DNA of 64,000 nucleotides from Taibaiella sp. (lineage in GTDB: Bacteria > Bacteroidota > Bacteroidia > Chitinophagales > Chitinophagaceae): assembly GCA_016786705.1 (NCBI GenBank), contig JAEUVV010000013.1, forward strand, positions 186,001 to 250,000, read 5' to 3'. The position numbers and the translations under genes were made by a program. The notes below the pieces were generated by a model, which searched no databases, was not told the DNA's origin, and was given only the letters and a program-made list of their open reading frames with translations. Of the stretch, positions 8,677 through 17,425 are shown piece by piece; position 1 is the first letter of the stretch, and every line of letters begins with the position of its first letter.

Positions 8677-10053
8677 TCATCGGAAGAAATTCCGGACGAC
8701 ATCATTGACATTGGCATACACCATCAGTACCAGTAAGAATACCAGGCCGATCGTGGTGGCCACTTCCAAAAATTTCTCATTCGGCTTCCGCCCGGTGACC
8801 ATCTCCCACAGGGTAAAGATCACATACCCTCCGTCCAGTCCCGGTATCGGCAAGAGGTTCATAAAAGCCAGGATCAATGATAAGGTACCGGTAATTGTCC
8901 AGAAGCGCAACCAATCCCATTCACCGCCATACACTTTAGCCATAGACACAAAACCGCCCAATCCTTTATAGCCACCGGTTTGCGGGTTAAAGATCGACTT
9001 CATCTGCTTTACATAGCTGTTTAGTTTATCACCCGCCATTGCGACCCCGGCAGGAAATGCTTCACCCACACTATACTTCTGTACCTCAAGCGCATAACCC
9101 AATCGGGCATAATCTTCTTTAGTATCCGGCGCGGCCATCTGGAAGCCCAGCTGCCCCTCTTTATTCACCAGGGCATTGATCGTCACCGGTACGCCTAAGC
9201 GATCAATGACCAGGCTCACTTCTTTCTCTTTATTGGCTTTCAGTATAGCATGCAGGTCTTTAAGGTTAGGAACCGCCTGCCCGTTTACCGAGCGGATGAT
9301 ATCCTTTGCCTTCAAACCGGCTTTTTCTGCATTGCTGTCTTTGGTTACTACACCAATGATCACCGGAATATTAAAACTAAAGATCCGTGCCTGGCGGTTG
9401 GCATCTACCAACTGACCGATCAGGTCTATCGGCAAATCAATGGTCTGCTCTTTACCATCGCGGATCACCTGGACCGTACGCGCCGTAACGAACTCCGCGT
9501 CCAGGTTGTTAAAATAGTGTATCGGCTGCCCATCTACTTTTAATACCTGGTCACCATCTTTCATACCAGCCTTTATGCCTATACTGTCCATGATCACCAC
9601 ACCGCCGTTTTTATTCACTTCACTCATGGGTAGTTTTTCTGTCCCCCAGGTAAACAGGATACCGGCAAAAATGATGAAGGCAAGGAGTACATTAACGATA
9701 ATGCCTCCTAACATGATCAGCAGGCGCTGCCAGGCTTTTTTACTTCTGAACTCCCAGGGTTGTGGTGGCTTGGCCATCTGTTCGGTATCCATGCTTTCAT
9801 CCACCATCCCGGCGATCTTTACATAACCGCCCAAAGGAAACCAGCCTATCCCATATTCCGTATCCCCTTTTTTCTTTTTCCATAAAGAGAAAGGCAGGAT
9901 ATTACTGAAAGGGAACAGGAAATCAAAGAACAAATAGAATTTCTCAACCCGCGTTTTAAACAAACGGGCGAAAAAAAAGTGCCCGCCTTCATGCAAAACG
10001 ATCAGTAAAGAAAGCGCCAGTATAAACTGGGCGATGGTAATTAATATATCCAT
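8677..10053 (-). CDS. rseP: Site-2 intramembrane metalloprotease RseP
   Basis: Membrane-embedded zinc protease that cuts transmembrane proteins such as anti-sigma factors. The 458-residue protein has the HEGGH metal motif at residues 21-25 in the first membrane helix, two PDZ-like domains between about residues 115 and 285, and the third zinc ligand region NLLPIPGLDGG near residue 394, followed by a final membrane helix. It lies 41 bases downstream of dxr on the same strand; dxr and rseP neighbour each other in many bacteria. All catalytic residues are present. Its substrate here is not known; anti-sigma factor cleavage is an inference from the family. Confidence 0.94.
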   Translation of the reverse strand: MDILITIAQFILALSLLIVLHEGGHFFFARLFKTRVEKFYLFFDFLFPFSNILPFSLWKKKKGDTEYGIGWFPLGGYVKIAGMVDESMDTEQMAKPPQPWEFRSKKAWQRLLIMLGGIIVNVLLAFIIFAGILFTWGTEKLPMSEVNKNGGVVIMDSIGIKAGMKDGDQVLKVDGQPIHYFNNLDAEFVTARTVQVIRDGKEQTIDLPIDLIGQLVDANRQARIFSFNIPVIIGVVTKDSNAEKAGLKAKDIIRSVNGQAVPNLKDLHAILKANKEKEVSLVIDRLGVPVTINALVNKEGQLGFQMAAPDTKEDYARLGYALEVQKYSVGEAFPAGVAMAGDKLNSYVKQMKSIFNPQTGGYKGLGGFVSMAKVYGGEWDWLRFWTITGTLSLILAFMNLLPIPGLDGGYVIFTLWEMVTGRKPNEKFLEVATTIGLVFLLVLMVYANVNDVVRNFFR

Positions 10054-10094
10054 CAGGATGTTTATTGTTTAATATTAAATAAAAGCAACTAAAT

Positions 10095-11261
10095 CTAGTA
10101 ATCTAACTTAGCCAGTTCTTTTTGGGTGTAAATTCTGGTTTCCTTATCGGTTTCTACCAATTCCTCCAAAGAAGGATTTTCAATAAAGTTTACATTCAGG
10201 ATAGCCTGCTCGATCAGATCGCTCATCTGCAGGAAACCTACTTTATTATTGATAAAAGCTTCTACCACCACTTCATTGGCCGCGTTTAATACACATGGTG
10301 CGTTCCCCCCTTTGTACATCGCGTCCATAGCGAGCTGCAGGTTACGGAAGGTTTTCACATCAGGCTGTTCGAAGGTCAGTTTGCTGTAATCTTTAAAACT
10401 GAAGCGGGGGAAATCGTTGGATACTCTTTTCGGGAAAGCCATCGCGTATTGGATGGGTAATTTCATGTCGGGCAGGCCCATTTGTGCTTTCAGGGAGCCG
10501 TCGTTAAATTGTACCAGGGAATGGATAATGGACTGCGGATGGATCACGACTTCGATCTGCTCATTCGTCAGGCCAAACAACCATTTGGCCTCGATCATTT
10601 CCAGGCCTTTGTTCATCAAAGTAGCGGAATCAATAGAGATCTTAGCCCCCATAGTCCAGTTGGGATGCTGTAAAGCATGCGATTTTTTTACATTTACCAG
10701 GAAGTTGGGCTTCTTACCTAAGAATGGGCCGCCACTGGCTGTAAGAATAATTTTTTCAATGCTGTTCATTTCCTCGCCCATCAGGCACTGGAAAATAGCG
10801 GAGTGCTCGGAATCTACTGGAATGATAGGAACGCCGTTACAACGGGCCTCTTCCATCACAATAGCGCCGGCTACAACTAATGTTTCTTTATTGGCCAGAC
10901 CTACCGGTTTCTTTGCCCGGATAGCGGCAAGGGTGGAATGTAAACCGGCATAACCTACTATGCCCGCTAACACGAAATCGACGGAATCCCAGCTTACAAC
11001 ATCATTCAAAGCTTCTTCACCAAAAAATACTTTCGTATCGCTGTTGGACAAGGCCTGTTTTACTTTTTCATAAGCCTGCTGTTGCGTTACTACTACCGCA
11101 TTGGGCTGGTGTTGTGCCACTAGCTGCAATAATAAATCAGCATTCGAATGTGCAGATAAGATTTCTACTTTGAATAAAGCCGGGTGAGCAGCTACAATAT
11201 CTAAAGCCTGAGTGCCTATAGAACCGGTAGCGCCAAGTATTGCCAATCTCTTCTTTGCCAT
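10095..11261 (-). CDS. dxr: 1-deoxy-D-xylulose 5-phosphate reductoisomerase
   Basis: NADPH-dependent enzyme making 2-C-methyl-D-erythritol 4-phosphate, the committed step of the non-mevalonate isoprenoid pathway. The 388 residues begin MAKKRLAILGATGSIG (nucleotide-binding loop at 10-16) and include the substrate and metal segment PVDSEHSAIFQCL, the flexible-loop region ASGGPFLGK and PNWTMGAKISIDSATLMNKG. An in-frame upstream TTG would add nine residues but falls in the promoter box at 11286-11293, so the ATG at 11261 is chosen. The gene can be read both from that promoter and from the longer upstream operon. Confidence 0.95.
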   Translation of the reverse strand: MAKKRLAILGATGSIGTQALDIVAAHPALFKVEILSAHSNADLLLQLVAQHQPNAVVVTQQQAYEKVKQALSNSDTKVFFGEEALNDVVSWDSVDFVLAGIVGYAGLHSTLAAIRAKKPVGLANKETLVVAGAIVMEEARCNGVPIIPVDSEHSAIFQCLMGEEMNSIEKIILTASGGPFLGKKPNFLVNVKKSHALQHPNWTMGAKISIDSATLMNKGLEMIEAKWLFGLTNEQIEVVIHPQSIIHSLVQFNDGSLKAQMGLPDMKLPIQYAMAFPKRVSNDFPRFSFKDYSKLTFEQPDVKTFRNLQLAMDAMYKGGNAPCVLNAANEVVVEAFINNKVGFLQMSDLIEQAILNVNFIENPSLEELVETDKETRIYTQKELAKLDY

Positions 11262-11285
11262 ATCTTTTAAAATTTCAAAACATGG

Positions 11286-11293
11286 CAAATATA
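11286..11293 (-). promoter_or_regulatory. -7 box of dxr (internal operon promoter)
   Basis: TATATTTG on the minus strand, a perfect consensus match, 24 bases before the dxr ATG and just after the glycosyltransferase stop. It suggests that dxr-rseP can be transcribed separately from the upstream genes. Confidence 0.55.
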
Positions 11294-11309
11294 AGGATTA
11301 TAAACAGCC

Positions 11310-12263
11310 TCAGAGTCTTAATTTTTCATCAATGGCGTATTGATTCCGCTCCGGCGCATTACGCACCATAAGCTCTGCCAGGAATCCCGCAAGAAAGAAC
11401 ATGGTACCCATTATGACTAAAGTCAGTGCCATATAGAAAGGTGGTCTTGAGGATACGGAGTAGGTATCCCACCAAAGAAATTTACAGATGACCAGGTATA
11501 AAATGAAGCTAAACCCTACCAGGAAGATCAAGGCGCCGAACAGGCCGAAAAAGTGCATCGGTTTTTTACCAAACTTTCCTACAAACTGAACGGTAAGCAG
11601 GTCCAGAAACCCGTTTACAAAGCGGTTCCAGCCGAATTTTGAAACCCCGTATTTGCGCGCCTGGTGTTGCACTACTTTTTCCCCGATTCTTTTAAAACCG
11701 GCATTTTTAGCCAACACCGGAATATAGCGGTGCATTTCTCCATACACCTCGACATTTTTCACTACTTTATTATCATAGGCTTTTAACCCACAGTTGAAAT
11801 CATGCAGTTTAATGCCGGAAACTTTACTGGTAACGCCATTAAAAAACTTAGAGGGCAGGTTTTTCGTCAATGCATTGTCAAAACGTTTCTTTTTCCAACC
11901 GCTTACCAGGTTGTATCCTTCCACATTGATCATATGAATGAATTCCGGAATCTCTTCAGGACTATCCTGCAAATCGGCGTCCATAGTCACCACAACTTTA
12001 CCCTGCGCAGCAGCAAAACCTTCGTTCAAGGCGGCACTCTTGCCATAATTGCGCTGAAATTTTATTCCTTTAACACTGGCATTCTGATTAGCCAGCTCCT
12101 GGATCACCTGCCAGCTATTGTCGGTACTGCCATCATCAACGAATATGATTTCATATTGATATTGGTTAGCCTGGGCGACACGGTCTATCCATGCTGCCAG
12201 CTCCGGCAGGGATTCTTCTTCGTTAAGTAAAGGAACGATTACAGTTAAATCTAACAAGGTCAA
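11310..12263 (-). CDS. Family 2 glycosyltransferase, dolichyl-phosphate-mannose synthase/GtrB type
   Basis: Predicted membrane-anchored glycosyltransferase of 317 residues that would move a sugar from a nucleotide donor to a polyprenyl phosphate. The GT-A fold shows VIVPLLNEEESLPEL at the start, the nucleotide-binding DDGSTD at 43-48, and the metal motif DADLQD at 95-100. Two hydrophobic helices at about 228-255 and 272-298 match the GtrB/ArnC-like topology. It is 13 bases downstream of the DUF4199 gene and 48 bases upstream of dxr on the same strand. Sugar and acceptor are unknown; location beside isoprenoid synthesis is suggestive only. Confidence 0.88.
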   Translation of the reverse strand: MTLLDLTVIVPLLNEEESLPELAAWIDRVAQANQYQYEIIFVDDGSTDNSWQVIQELANQNASVKGIKFQRNYGKSAALNEGFAAAQGKVVVTMDADLQDSPEEIPEFIHMINVEGYNLVSGWKKKRFDNALTKNLPSKFFNGVTSKVSGIKLHDFNCGLKAYDNKVVKNVEVYGEMHRYIPVLAKNAGFKRIGEKVVQHQARKYGVSKFGWNRFVNGFLDLLTVQFVGKFGKKPMHFFGLFGALIFLVGFSFILYLVICKFLWWDTYSVSSRPPFYMALTLVIMGTMFFLAGFLAELMVRNAPERNQYAIDEKLRL

Positions 12264-12276
12264 GAGTTTTTTTGAT

Positions 12277-12840
12277 TTATGACTCGGATTGTTGCGCTCT
12301 TAATGTTTGAATATCTTCGGACTTAAGGCCTGTTTTCATAACATAAGCTATAATTACAGCGAATATACTGTCCAATACAATTCTACTGAAAATACCTAAA
12401 ATGGGCGCCCAGAATTGCTTACTGTCTACTGCGCTTTCTCTTACGGCTTTTGCTTTTTCTTCAATTTGCTCAGCAGGCATATTCCTGCTTTTTGCAAAGT
12501 CAATCAAGCCTTGTTCATAATGTAAATAGAAGTCCGGGTTAATGGCCGTCAGGTAAAAGTAATTATAAACATAACACACCACTTCAACTATAATTATAGC
12601 TACAAACAGGGTTTGAAACAAGTCTTTTATTTCTGCCAGGTTATTCAATTCCTTTTTACGCTGTTTGGCCAATAAGACCAATAATACCACAAAAAGGCCA
12701 AAGCTGATAAAGCTGCTCAATAAAAATACGAAGGGGTTATAGCTAAAATAGGTATAACGGGCCCATAACATGCCTACATAAATCAATGCAATAATCATTC
12801 CGCCGATCAATCCTGTCCTTACTCCTGCTCTTTTTTGCAT
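12277..12840 (-). CDS. DUF4199 domain membrane protein
   Basis: A 187-residue integral membrane protein with four hydrophobic segments (about residues 9-29, 34-58, 73-97 and 147-170) and a charged loop between the third and fourth. The arrangement and the basic start MQKRAGVRTGLIGG fit the DUF4199 family, found mainly in Bacteroidota and without known function. It lies 7 bases after the dihydroorotase-like gene and 13 before the glycosyltransferase, so the three are almost certainly one transcript. Its place beside a polyprenyl-type glycosyltransferase suggests an envelope role; nothing in the sequence defines a reaction. Confidence 0.75.
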   Translation of the reverse strand: MQKRAGVRTGLIGGMIIALIYVGMLWARYTYFSYNPFVFLLSSFISFGLFVVLLVLLAKQRKKELNNLAEIKDLFQTLFVAIIIVEVVCYVYNYFYLTAINPDFYLHYEQGLIDFAKSRNMPAEQIEEKAKAVRESAVDSKQFWAPILGIFSRIVLDSIFAVIIAYVMKTGLKSEDIQTLRAQQSES

Positions 12841-12847
12841 ATCTATG

Positions 12848-14083
12848 TTAAATTAAAACGGCTTTACCTTTCAGTTCAGTATCTAAAAGCGGTATATTAT
12901 AAGCCATACTTTGCACGGCTTCTTTATTCAGCATCCAGCTGGTAGTGTTATCAAATAAAGTAAAGTTGGCTGCTGCACCCTCTTCTATGGTAGCTTTATC
13001 CAGTTTGAAAATACGGGAAATATTATTACTGCAAAGCTGGGCCCAGCGTTCCGGGCTCACATTCGGAGCGGCTTTCAGCAACATTGGCCAGGCCAGCTCC
13101 ATAGCGGCCATCCCTGAAGTGGCATATTCAAATTCTTTTACTTTAGCATCCCAGTCCTGCGGTTTATGATGTACCGCTATACAGTCTATGGTACCATCTT
13201 CCAGGGCTTTGAGGAGCGCCTTACGGTCTTTCTCTGTTCTTAAAGGCGGGTCTACTTTGAATAGGCTATTATAGCTTACCAGTTCCGCATCGGTAAATAA
13301 AAGGTGATAAGGAGTTACGGAGCAAGTTACCTGCACTCCTTCCTTTTTTGCTTTTTTGATCAGGGCAAGGCTATCTGCCGTTGTAATGCCCGAGATATGT
13401 AATTTAGAGCCTGTATACCGGGCCAATTCTATATCACGGTGTACCAGCAGGCTTTCGGCAATATTTGGAATACCTGGCATCCCAAATTTTACGGAATTTT
13501 CGCCTTCATTCATCAGGCCGTCGGCAAGGGATGCCATCAGGGGCAGCTGCACGACCAAGCCGTCAAAAGCTTTTACATATTCCAATGCCTTTTGTAATAA
13601 ACCCGCGTTTTGTACCGGTTTCCAGCCATCTGAAAAAGCCTTAGCGCCCGCATAATACATTTCCATCATCTCCGCGAGGTTTTTTCCCTCTAACTTCTGA
13701 GAAATGGCGCCTAAAACGTTCAGTCGGACTTTATGCCCTGCCGCACGCTGCTGTACAAACTCCACGGTACTTTTATTGGCAATACCAGGATCGGTATTAG
13801 GAACAAGAATTACCTGGCTAAATCCGCCATTGGCAGCAGCGTTCAATCCGGAATCGATCGTTTCCCTGTGCTCGTAGCCAGGTTCCGCAAAATCGGCCAT
13901 CAGGCTGATCCAGCCGGGGCTTAAATATTTACCTTTGGCCTCGATGACCTGTTGCGGTTTTTCTTTAAGCTGTTTCCCGATCTTTTTAATTATTCCTTTT
14001 TCTATATAAATATCCAGCACTTTTCCATTGAATCCGGAATCAGGGTCTGCAATACTTACATTTTTTATGAGCATGGATGACAT
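12848..14083 (-). CDS. Dihydroorotase-like protein lacking the metal-binding residues
   Basis: A 411-residue amidohydrolase-fold protein most like dihydroorotase of the type I/multifunctional-complex branch. The expected D-x-H-x-H metal motif after PGW is replaced by ISLMADFAEPG (residues 59-69). The usual histidine after the beta-4 strand is gone (VVQLPLMASLADG), and the catalytic Asp segment, normally TDHAPH-like, reads AVHHKPQDWD near 303-312. It is therefore very unlikely to hydrolyse dihydroorotate. Inactive paralogues of this kind are known to act as structural partners of aspartate transcarbamoylase in some bacteria; whether that applies here is unknown. ATG 14083 and ATG 14074 (MLIKN) are both possible starts. 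First gene of the operon with DUF4199 and the glycosyltransferase. Confidence 0.85.
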   Translation of the reverse strand: MSSMLIKNVSIADPDSGFNGKVLDIYIEKGIIKKIGKQLKEKPQQVIEAKGKYLSPGWISLMADFAEPGYEHRETIDSGLNAAANGGFSQVILVPNTDPGIANKSTVEFVQQRAAGHKVRLNVLGAISQKLEGKNLAEMMEMYYAGAKAFSDGWKPVQNAGLLQKALEYVKAFDGLVVQLPLMASLADGLMNEGENSVKFGMPGIPNIAESLLVHRDIELARYTGSKLHISGITTADSLALIKKAKKEGVQVTCSVTPYHLLFTDAELVSYNSLFKVDPPLRTEKDRKALLKALEDGTIDCIAVHHKPQDWDAKVKEFEYATSGMAAMELAWPMLLKAAPNVSPERWAQLCSNNISRIFKLDKATIEEGAAANFTLFDNTTSWMLNKEAVQSMAYNIPLLDTELKGKAVLI

Positions 14084-14089
14084 AGGGTG

Positions 14090-14118
14090 CAAAGATACAC
14101 TTTTTAGAAAATTGCCAA
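14090..14118 (-). promoter_or_regulatory. Promoter of the dihydroorotase-like operon
   Basis: On the minus strand: TTG at 14118-14116, an 18-base spacer, then TATCTTTG at 14097-14090. This is a full Bacteroidota promoter. It lies six bases before ATG 14083 or fifteen before ATG 14074. Confidence 0.75.
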
Positions 14119-14120
14119 TT

Positions 14121-15044
14121 TTAAATTACCATAGCCGCGGCACCGAGCACTGCGGCATTCCTGTGCATTAAGCCGGAAATCATCAGTTCAGGTTTACTGT
14201 CTTTATAAACAAATAACAGCTCCTCTTCAAAAGCTTTTCGTGTAGGCACCAGCAAGAAATCGCCCGCATTGGCCAGCCCCCCGAAGAAGATGATCGCCTG
14301 CGGCGACAGTACGGAGTGTACATTTGCCAGCACCTTACCCAGCACTTTACCCGTCTGGTTAAAGACTTCCAAAGCCATAGGGTTGCCGCTCATAGCAGCT
14401 TCTGTTATCTCCCGGGAACTTTGGAAAGGGATCAGGCCGTTCGCCAGCATGATCTTCTGCGCGGTATTTAAGATACCTGTAGCCGAAGCGTAAGTTTCCA
14501 GGCAACCTCTGCGCCCGCAACCGCAAGGCCTTCCATTAGGCTTTGCGATAATATGACCTACTTCCCCCGCCATACCATCATGTCCATAAACCAGTTCCCC
14601 GTTAGACACAATCCCGCTACCTACGCCGGTACCCAGGGTAAGCTGGATAAAATCCTTCATCCCTTTGGCTTTACCAAACAGGAGTTCCCCCTGTGCGGCA
14701 GCTTTTGCATCGTTAGTCACTTTCACGGGCATATCAATAGCTTCCATCAGCACATCCCGCAGCGGGAAATATTCTTTCCAGGGCAGGTTGGCCGAGTTAT
14801 TGATGCCACCGGTATGGTAGTTGGCATTGGGAGCGCCTACGCCAACACCATTAACTTTTGCTTCTGTAGATCCTGTAATTAACTGGACCTGAAGTGCCAA
14901 AGCGGCCACAAAATCCTCAGGGGTTTTATATTGAGTCGTCGTTAATGAGGTTTCCCTGCTTAAATTCCCGTTTTCATCTACCAGCCCGACCTTGGTATAA
15001 GAAGCCCCTATATCCACGCCTATCGCGTACTTTTTCTTAGCCAT
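14121..15044 (-). CDS. ROK family sugar kinase (glucokinase-like)
   Basis: Cytoplasmic kinase predicted to phosphorylate glucose or a related hexose with ATP. The 307 residues contain the phosphate-binding start GVDIGASYTKVGLVD, the ROK signature with GEVGHI and the zinc-binding cysteines CGCGRRGCLE near 175-182, and a C-terminal FFGGLANAGD loop. The ROK zinc motif and absence of a DNA-binding N-terminal domain point to a kinase rather than a NagC-type repressor. It is divergent from a FucP-type sugar transporter across a 52-base gap, which supports a role in uptake and first phosphorylation of a sugar. The exact sugar is not determined. Confidence 0.88.
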   Translation of the reverse strand: MAKKKYAIGVDIGASYTKVGLVDENGNLSRETSLTTTQYKTPEDFVAALALQVQLITGSTEAKVNGVGVGAPNANYHTGGINNSANLPWKEYFPLRDVLMEAIDMPVKVTNDAKAAAQGELLFGKAKGMKDFIQLTLGTGVGSGIVSNGELVYGHDGMAGEVGHIIAKPNGRPCGCGRRGCLETYASATGILNTAQKIMLANGLIPFQSSREITEAAMSGNPMALEVFNQTGKVLGKVLANVHSVLSPQAIIFFGGLANAGDFLLVPTRKAFEEELLFVYKDSKPELMISGLMHRNAAVLGAAAMVI

Positions 15045-15081
15045 ATATTGCTTTAGCTACTTTATATTGTATTTTAGCCCC

Positions 15082-15089
15082 CAAATTTA
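15082..15089 (-). promoter_or_regulatory. -7 box of the ROK kinase gene
   Basis: TAAATTTG on the minus strand, 37 bases before the kinase ATG, inside the short divergent spacer shared with the sugar transporter. The facing + strand promoter is not clear. Confidence 0.5.
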
Positions 15090-15096
15090 ATTATTA

Positions 15097-16353
15097 ATGC
15101 AAAACAATAAAAATAATTACGGGTTTGCCCTTCTTATAATCGGGGTCTTATTTTTCATCTTCGGTTTTATCACCTGGGCTAACAGCCAGTTGATCCCCTA
15201 TCTTAAAGAGGCCTGCCAGCTGAGCGATACGGAATCCTACCTCGTAGGTACCGCATTTTTTGCCGCTTATTTCTTCATGTCTATACCCAGCTCCTATATC
15301 CTGAATAAGGTCGGGTATAAAAATGGTATGTCGATCGGCCTTTTTGTAATGAGTATTGGCGCGTTCTTATTTATCCCGGCGGCAGCGGACCGCAGTTACC
15401 CTTTATTCCTTACCGGATTGTTCATCATCGGTACCGGCCTGGCATTACTGCAAACGGCCTCTAACCCTTATGTAACGGTATTAGGCCCTATAGAAAGCGC
15501 TGCTCAGCGTATCAGCATAATGGGTATTTGTAATAAACTGGCCGGATTTATTGCAGTAAATACACTTGGCTTTTTGTTTTTGGAAAATATAGATGCGATT
15601 GAAGCAAGTGTAAAGATCGCCAGCCCCGAAGAAGCGAATATTATTTTGCAGAACTTAGCCGACAAAGTGATTACGCCTTATAAAGTTATAGGTGGCAGTT
15701 TTGCCGTATTAGGCCTGTTACTGCTTTTCATTAAACTTCCCGAAGTGAAAGAAGGAGCTGAGGAGAATAAAGAAACCATAAAAAGTACCAGTGTTTTCGA
15801 CCATCGTAACCTGTTGTTGGGCGCTTTAGCCATTTTTGCTTATGTAGGCGCCGAGGTAATCAGCTATGATGCCTTTACTACTTTCGGGGTCGAGCAGGGC
15901 TTTACCAAGGTTACCGCTTCCGGCTTTGCCAAATATACCGCGATCACGATGCTGATCGGCTACTTATTAAGTATTGTATTAATCCCGAAAGTGATTAAAC
16001 AAAAACCGGCTTTGATAGGCTCCTGCATTTTAAGCATTCTTTTTCTTGCCGCGGCCTTACTGACCAAAGGCTATACCTCGATCGTTTTCTTTGCCTTACT
16101 GGGTTTGTCCCAGTCTGCAATGTGGCCAACAATATGGCCATTAGCCTTAAATGGCCTGGGCAGGCATACCAAGCTGGGTGCTGCGATCCTGGTGATGATG
16201 ATCGTTGGCGGTGCTGTGGTGATGCCACTAATGGGATTATTAGCAGAGGCCATTCACTCTAATAAAATCGGCTTTATCATTATGATACCTTGCTGGCTTT
16301 TTATCCTGTATTATGCCATGAACGGATACAAATCGAAATATGTAAAAGAGTAA
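15097..16353 (+). CDS. FucP-type sugar:proton symporter (MFS)
   Basis: Inner-membrane major facilitator of 418 residues with twelve hydrophobic segments. The N-terminal segment FIFGFITWANSQLIPYLK and the segment LQTASNPYVTVLGP are characteristic of the FHS family (L-fucose permease, glucose/galactose transporter GluP). It probably imports glucose, galactose or a related sugar with protons or sodium. It is divergent from a ROK kinase that could phosphorylate the imported sugar. The downstream MGCDI-family gene starts 20 bases after its stop and may be co-transcribed. Substrate remains an inference from the family. Confidence 0.9.
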   Translation: MQNNKNNYGFALLIIGVLFFIFGFITWANSQLIPYLKEACQLSDTESYLVGTAFFAAYFFMSIPSSYILNKVGYKNGMSIGLFVMSIGAFLFIPAAADRSYPLFLTGLFIIGTGLALLQTASNPYVTVLGPIESAAQRISIMGICNKLAGFIAVNTLGFLFLENIDAIEASVKIASPEEANIILQNLADKVITPYKVIGGSFAVLGLLLLFIKLPEVKEGAEENKETIKSTSVFDHRNLLLGALAIFAYVGAEVISYDAFTTFGVEQGFTKVTASGFAKYTAITMLIGYLLSIVLIPKVIKQKPALIGSCILSILFLAAALLTKGYTSIVFFALLGLSQSAMWPTIWPLALNGLGRHTKLGAAILVMMIVGGAVVMPLMGLLAEAIHSNKIGFIIMIPCWLFILYYAMNGYKSKYVKE

Positions 16354-16373
16354 CACCTGCATCAAACAATATT

Positions 16374-16946
16374 ATGGGTTGTGATATAAGCGTATTTTTA
16401 GAAATAGACAAAGGAGATGAGGCCCCGTTTTCCTCTCCTTTTACAACAAGTATCGGCTCGGGCGAATTTTTAGCGATCGATCGGAATTATAGCCTGTTTG
16501 CCGCTTTAGCGGGGGTAAGAAATGATGGCAGCATCATTAACCCGGTCAAGCCCAGGGGCATCCCGCCAAACCTGAGCTGGAAACATATACCCTATTTCTT
16601 TATTCCTATAAAAGAGGAAACAGGCCATTTACCGGCCCAATTATGGTATGCCTGGAATCAAAAGGAATATTATTCCCGGAAAGAAGCAGAAAAATATGTA
16701 AAAAATGGATCAGTAAGCTATAACCAGCCCCTGATGGACCAGCAGCTAAAAGCCGGGCAACTGATTACACAATTAGATACGCATAGCTTTAGCTGGCTGC
16801 TTCTGGAAGAAATAAAATCAGCTATTGCCCTAAACGATTTAACAATTAAGGATGAAAATTTACTTATTCTTTTAAGCACAATGGAAATTATTGAGCAAAG
16901 AATAGGTGCGGGAAGGACACGAATGCTCTTTTACTTCAACAACTAA
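16374..16946 (+). CDS. Uncharacterised MGCDI-family protein
   Basis: A 190-residue soluble protein of unknown function. The start MGCDISVFLEI, the RNYSLFAALAGVRND segment near residues 38-52 and KPRGIPPNLS near 59-68 match, from memory, a widely scattered family in phages and bacteria whose members begin MGCDIH and contain a RNY-LF-LAGVRN motif. No function is established for it that I know of. Here the histidine after MGCDI is replaced by serine. The ATG at 16374 is used because it restores the family start; the open frame extends upstream into the transporter gene. It converges with an orphan barstar gene. Possible transcription from the sugar-transporter promoter. Confidence 0.7.
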   Translation: MGCDISVFLEIDKGDEAPFSSPFTTSIGSGEFLAIDRNYSLFAALAGVRNDGSIINPVKPRGIPPNLSWKHIPYFFIPIKEETGHLPAQLWYAWNQKEYYSRKEAEKYVKNGSVSYNQPLMDQQLKAGQLITQLDTHSFSWLLLEEIKSAIALNDLTIKDENLLILLSTMEIIEQRIGAGRTRMLFYFNN

Positions 16947-16980
16947 GTCGCAGCATATTCTCTTCAGGTAAGAGATCGCA

Positions 16981-17015
16981 AAATATCAGGCCGGGATCAG
17001 CCTGATATTTTTATG
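16981..17015 (+). terminator. Hairpin after the MGCDI gene, overlapping the barstar 3' end
   Basis: AAATATCAGGC pairs perfectly with GCCTGATATTT across an 8-base loop and is followed on the + strand by TTATG after five T residues. The 5' edge of the stem overlaps the barstar stop codon, so the same bases encode the barstar C-terminus. Confidence 0.55.
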
Positions 17016-17378
17016 TTCGGCTATTATTTCCAGGATAATCTCAAAATAGGTTTTCCCTGTACCCTTCCTGAGCTCGGCTAAGCGCTCCCGGACCCATTTT
17101 ATATTATAGTGCTGGCTTTGATCCAGCTTCTGCTCATACCAGCGTATGGTAAAGTCTTTACCAAAAAGGCGTTGATTCTGTTCAAAATTCTCCCAGGTAA
17201 TCGTTACCGGTTCTCCCGAAGGAAAACTCCCGATACCACCATAAAACAAATCATTAAGCGCATCCAGGCTTTGAGCGAGCTCCCAATCCTCGTTTTGCAT
17301 AAAGGTTTTGTTGAGTTCCTTATATAGGGTCTCAAGATCGTTTATATTTGCTCCATTGATGGTAAAAGCTTTGCTCAT
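16986..17378 (-). CDS. Barstar-family ribonuclease inhibitor, orphan
   Basis: A 130-residue protein with the barstar plan: an opening beta strand (KAFTINGANI), a helix (LETLYKELNKTF), the conserved central motif SLDALNDLFYGGIGSF near residues 41-56, then TITWENFEQNQ and a C-terminal helix-strand. Barstar proteins block barnase-like RNases and also occur as immunity proteins. No barnase-like gene is next to it; the convergent neighbour is the MGCDI-family protein. The extra C-terminal third (about residues 90-130) is longer than in the 90-residue archetype. Immunity or toxin-binding function is inferred from family only. Confidence 0.75.
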   Translation of the reverse strand: MSKAFTINGANINDLETLYKELNKTFMQNEDWELAQSLDALNDLFYGGIGSFPSGEPVTITWENFEQNQRLFGKDFTIRWYEQKLDQSQHYNIKWVRERLAELRKGTGKTYFEIILEIIAEHKNIRLIPA

Positions 17379-17425
17379 ATCGATATTTTATTTTTTAATA
17401 AAAAATGTTCAGGCGCTTTCCCTGT

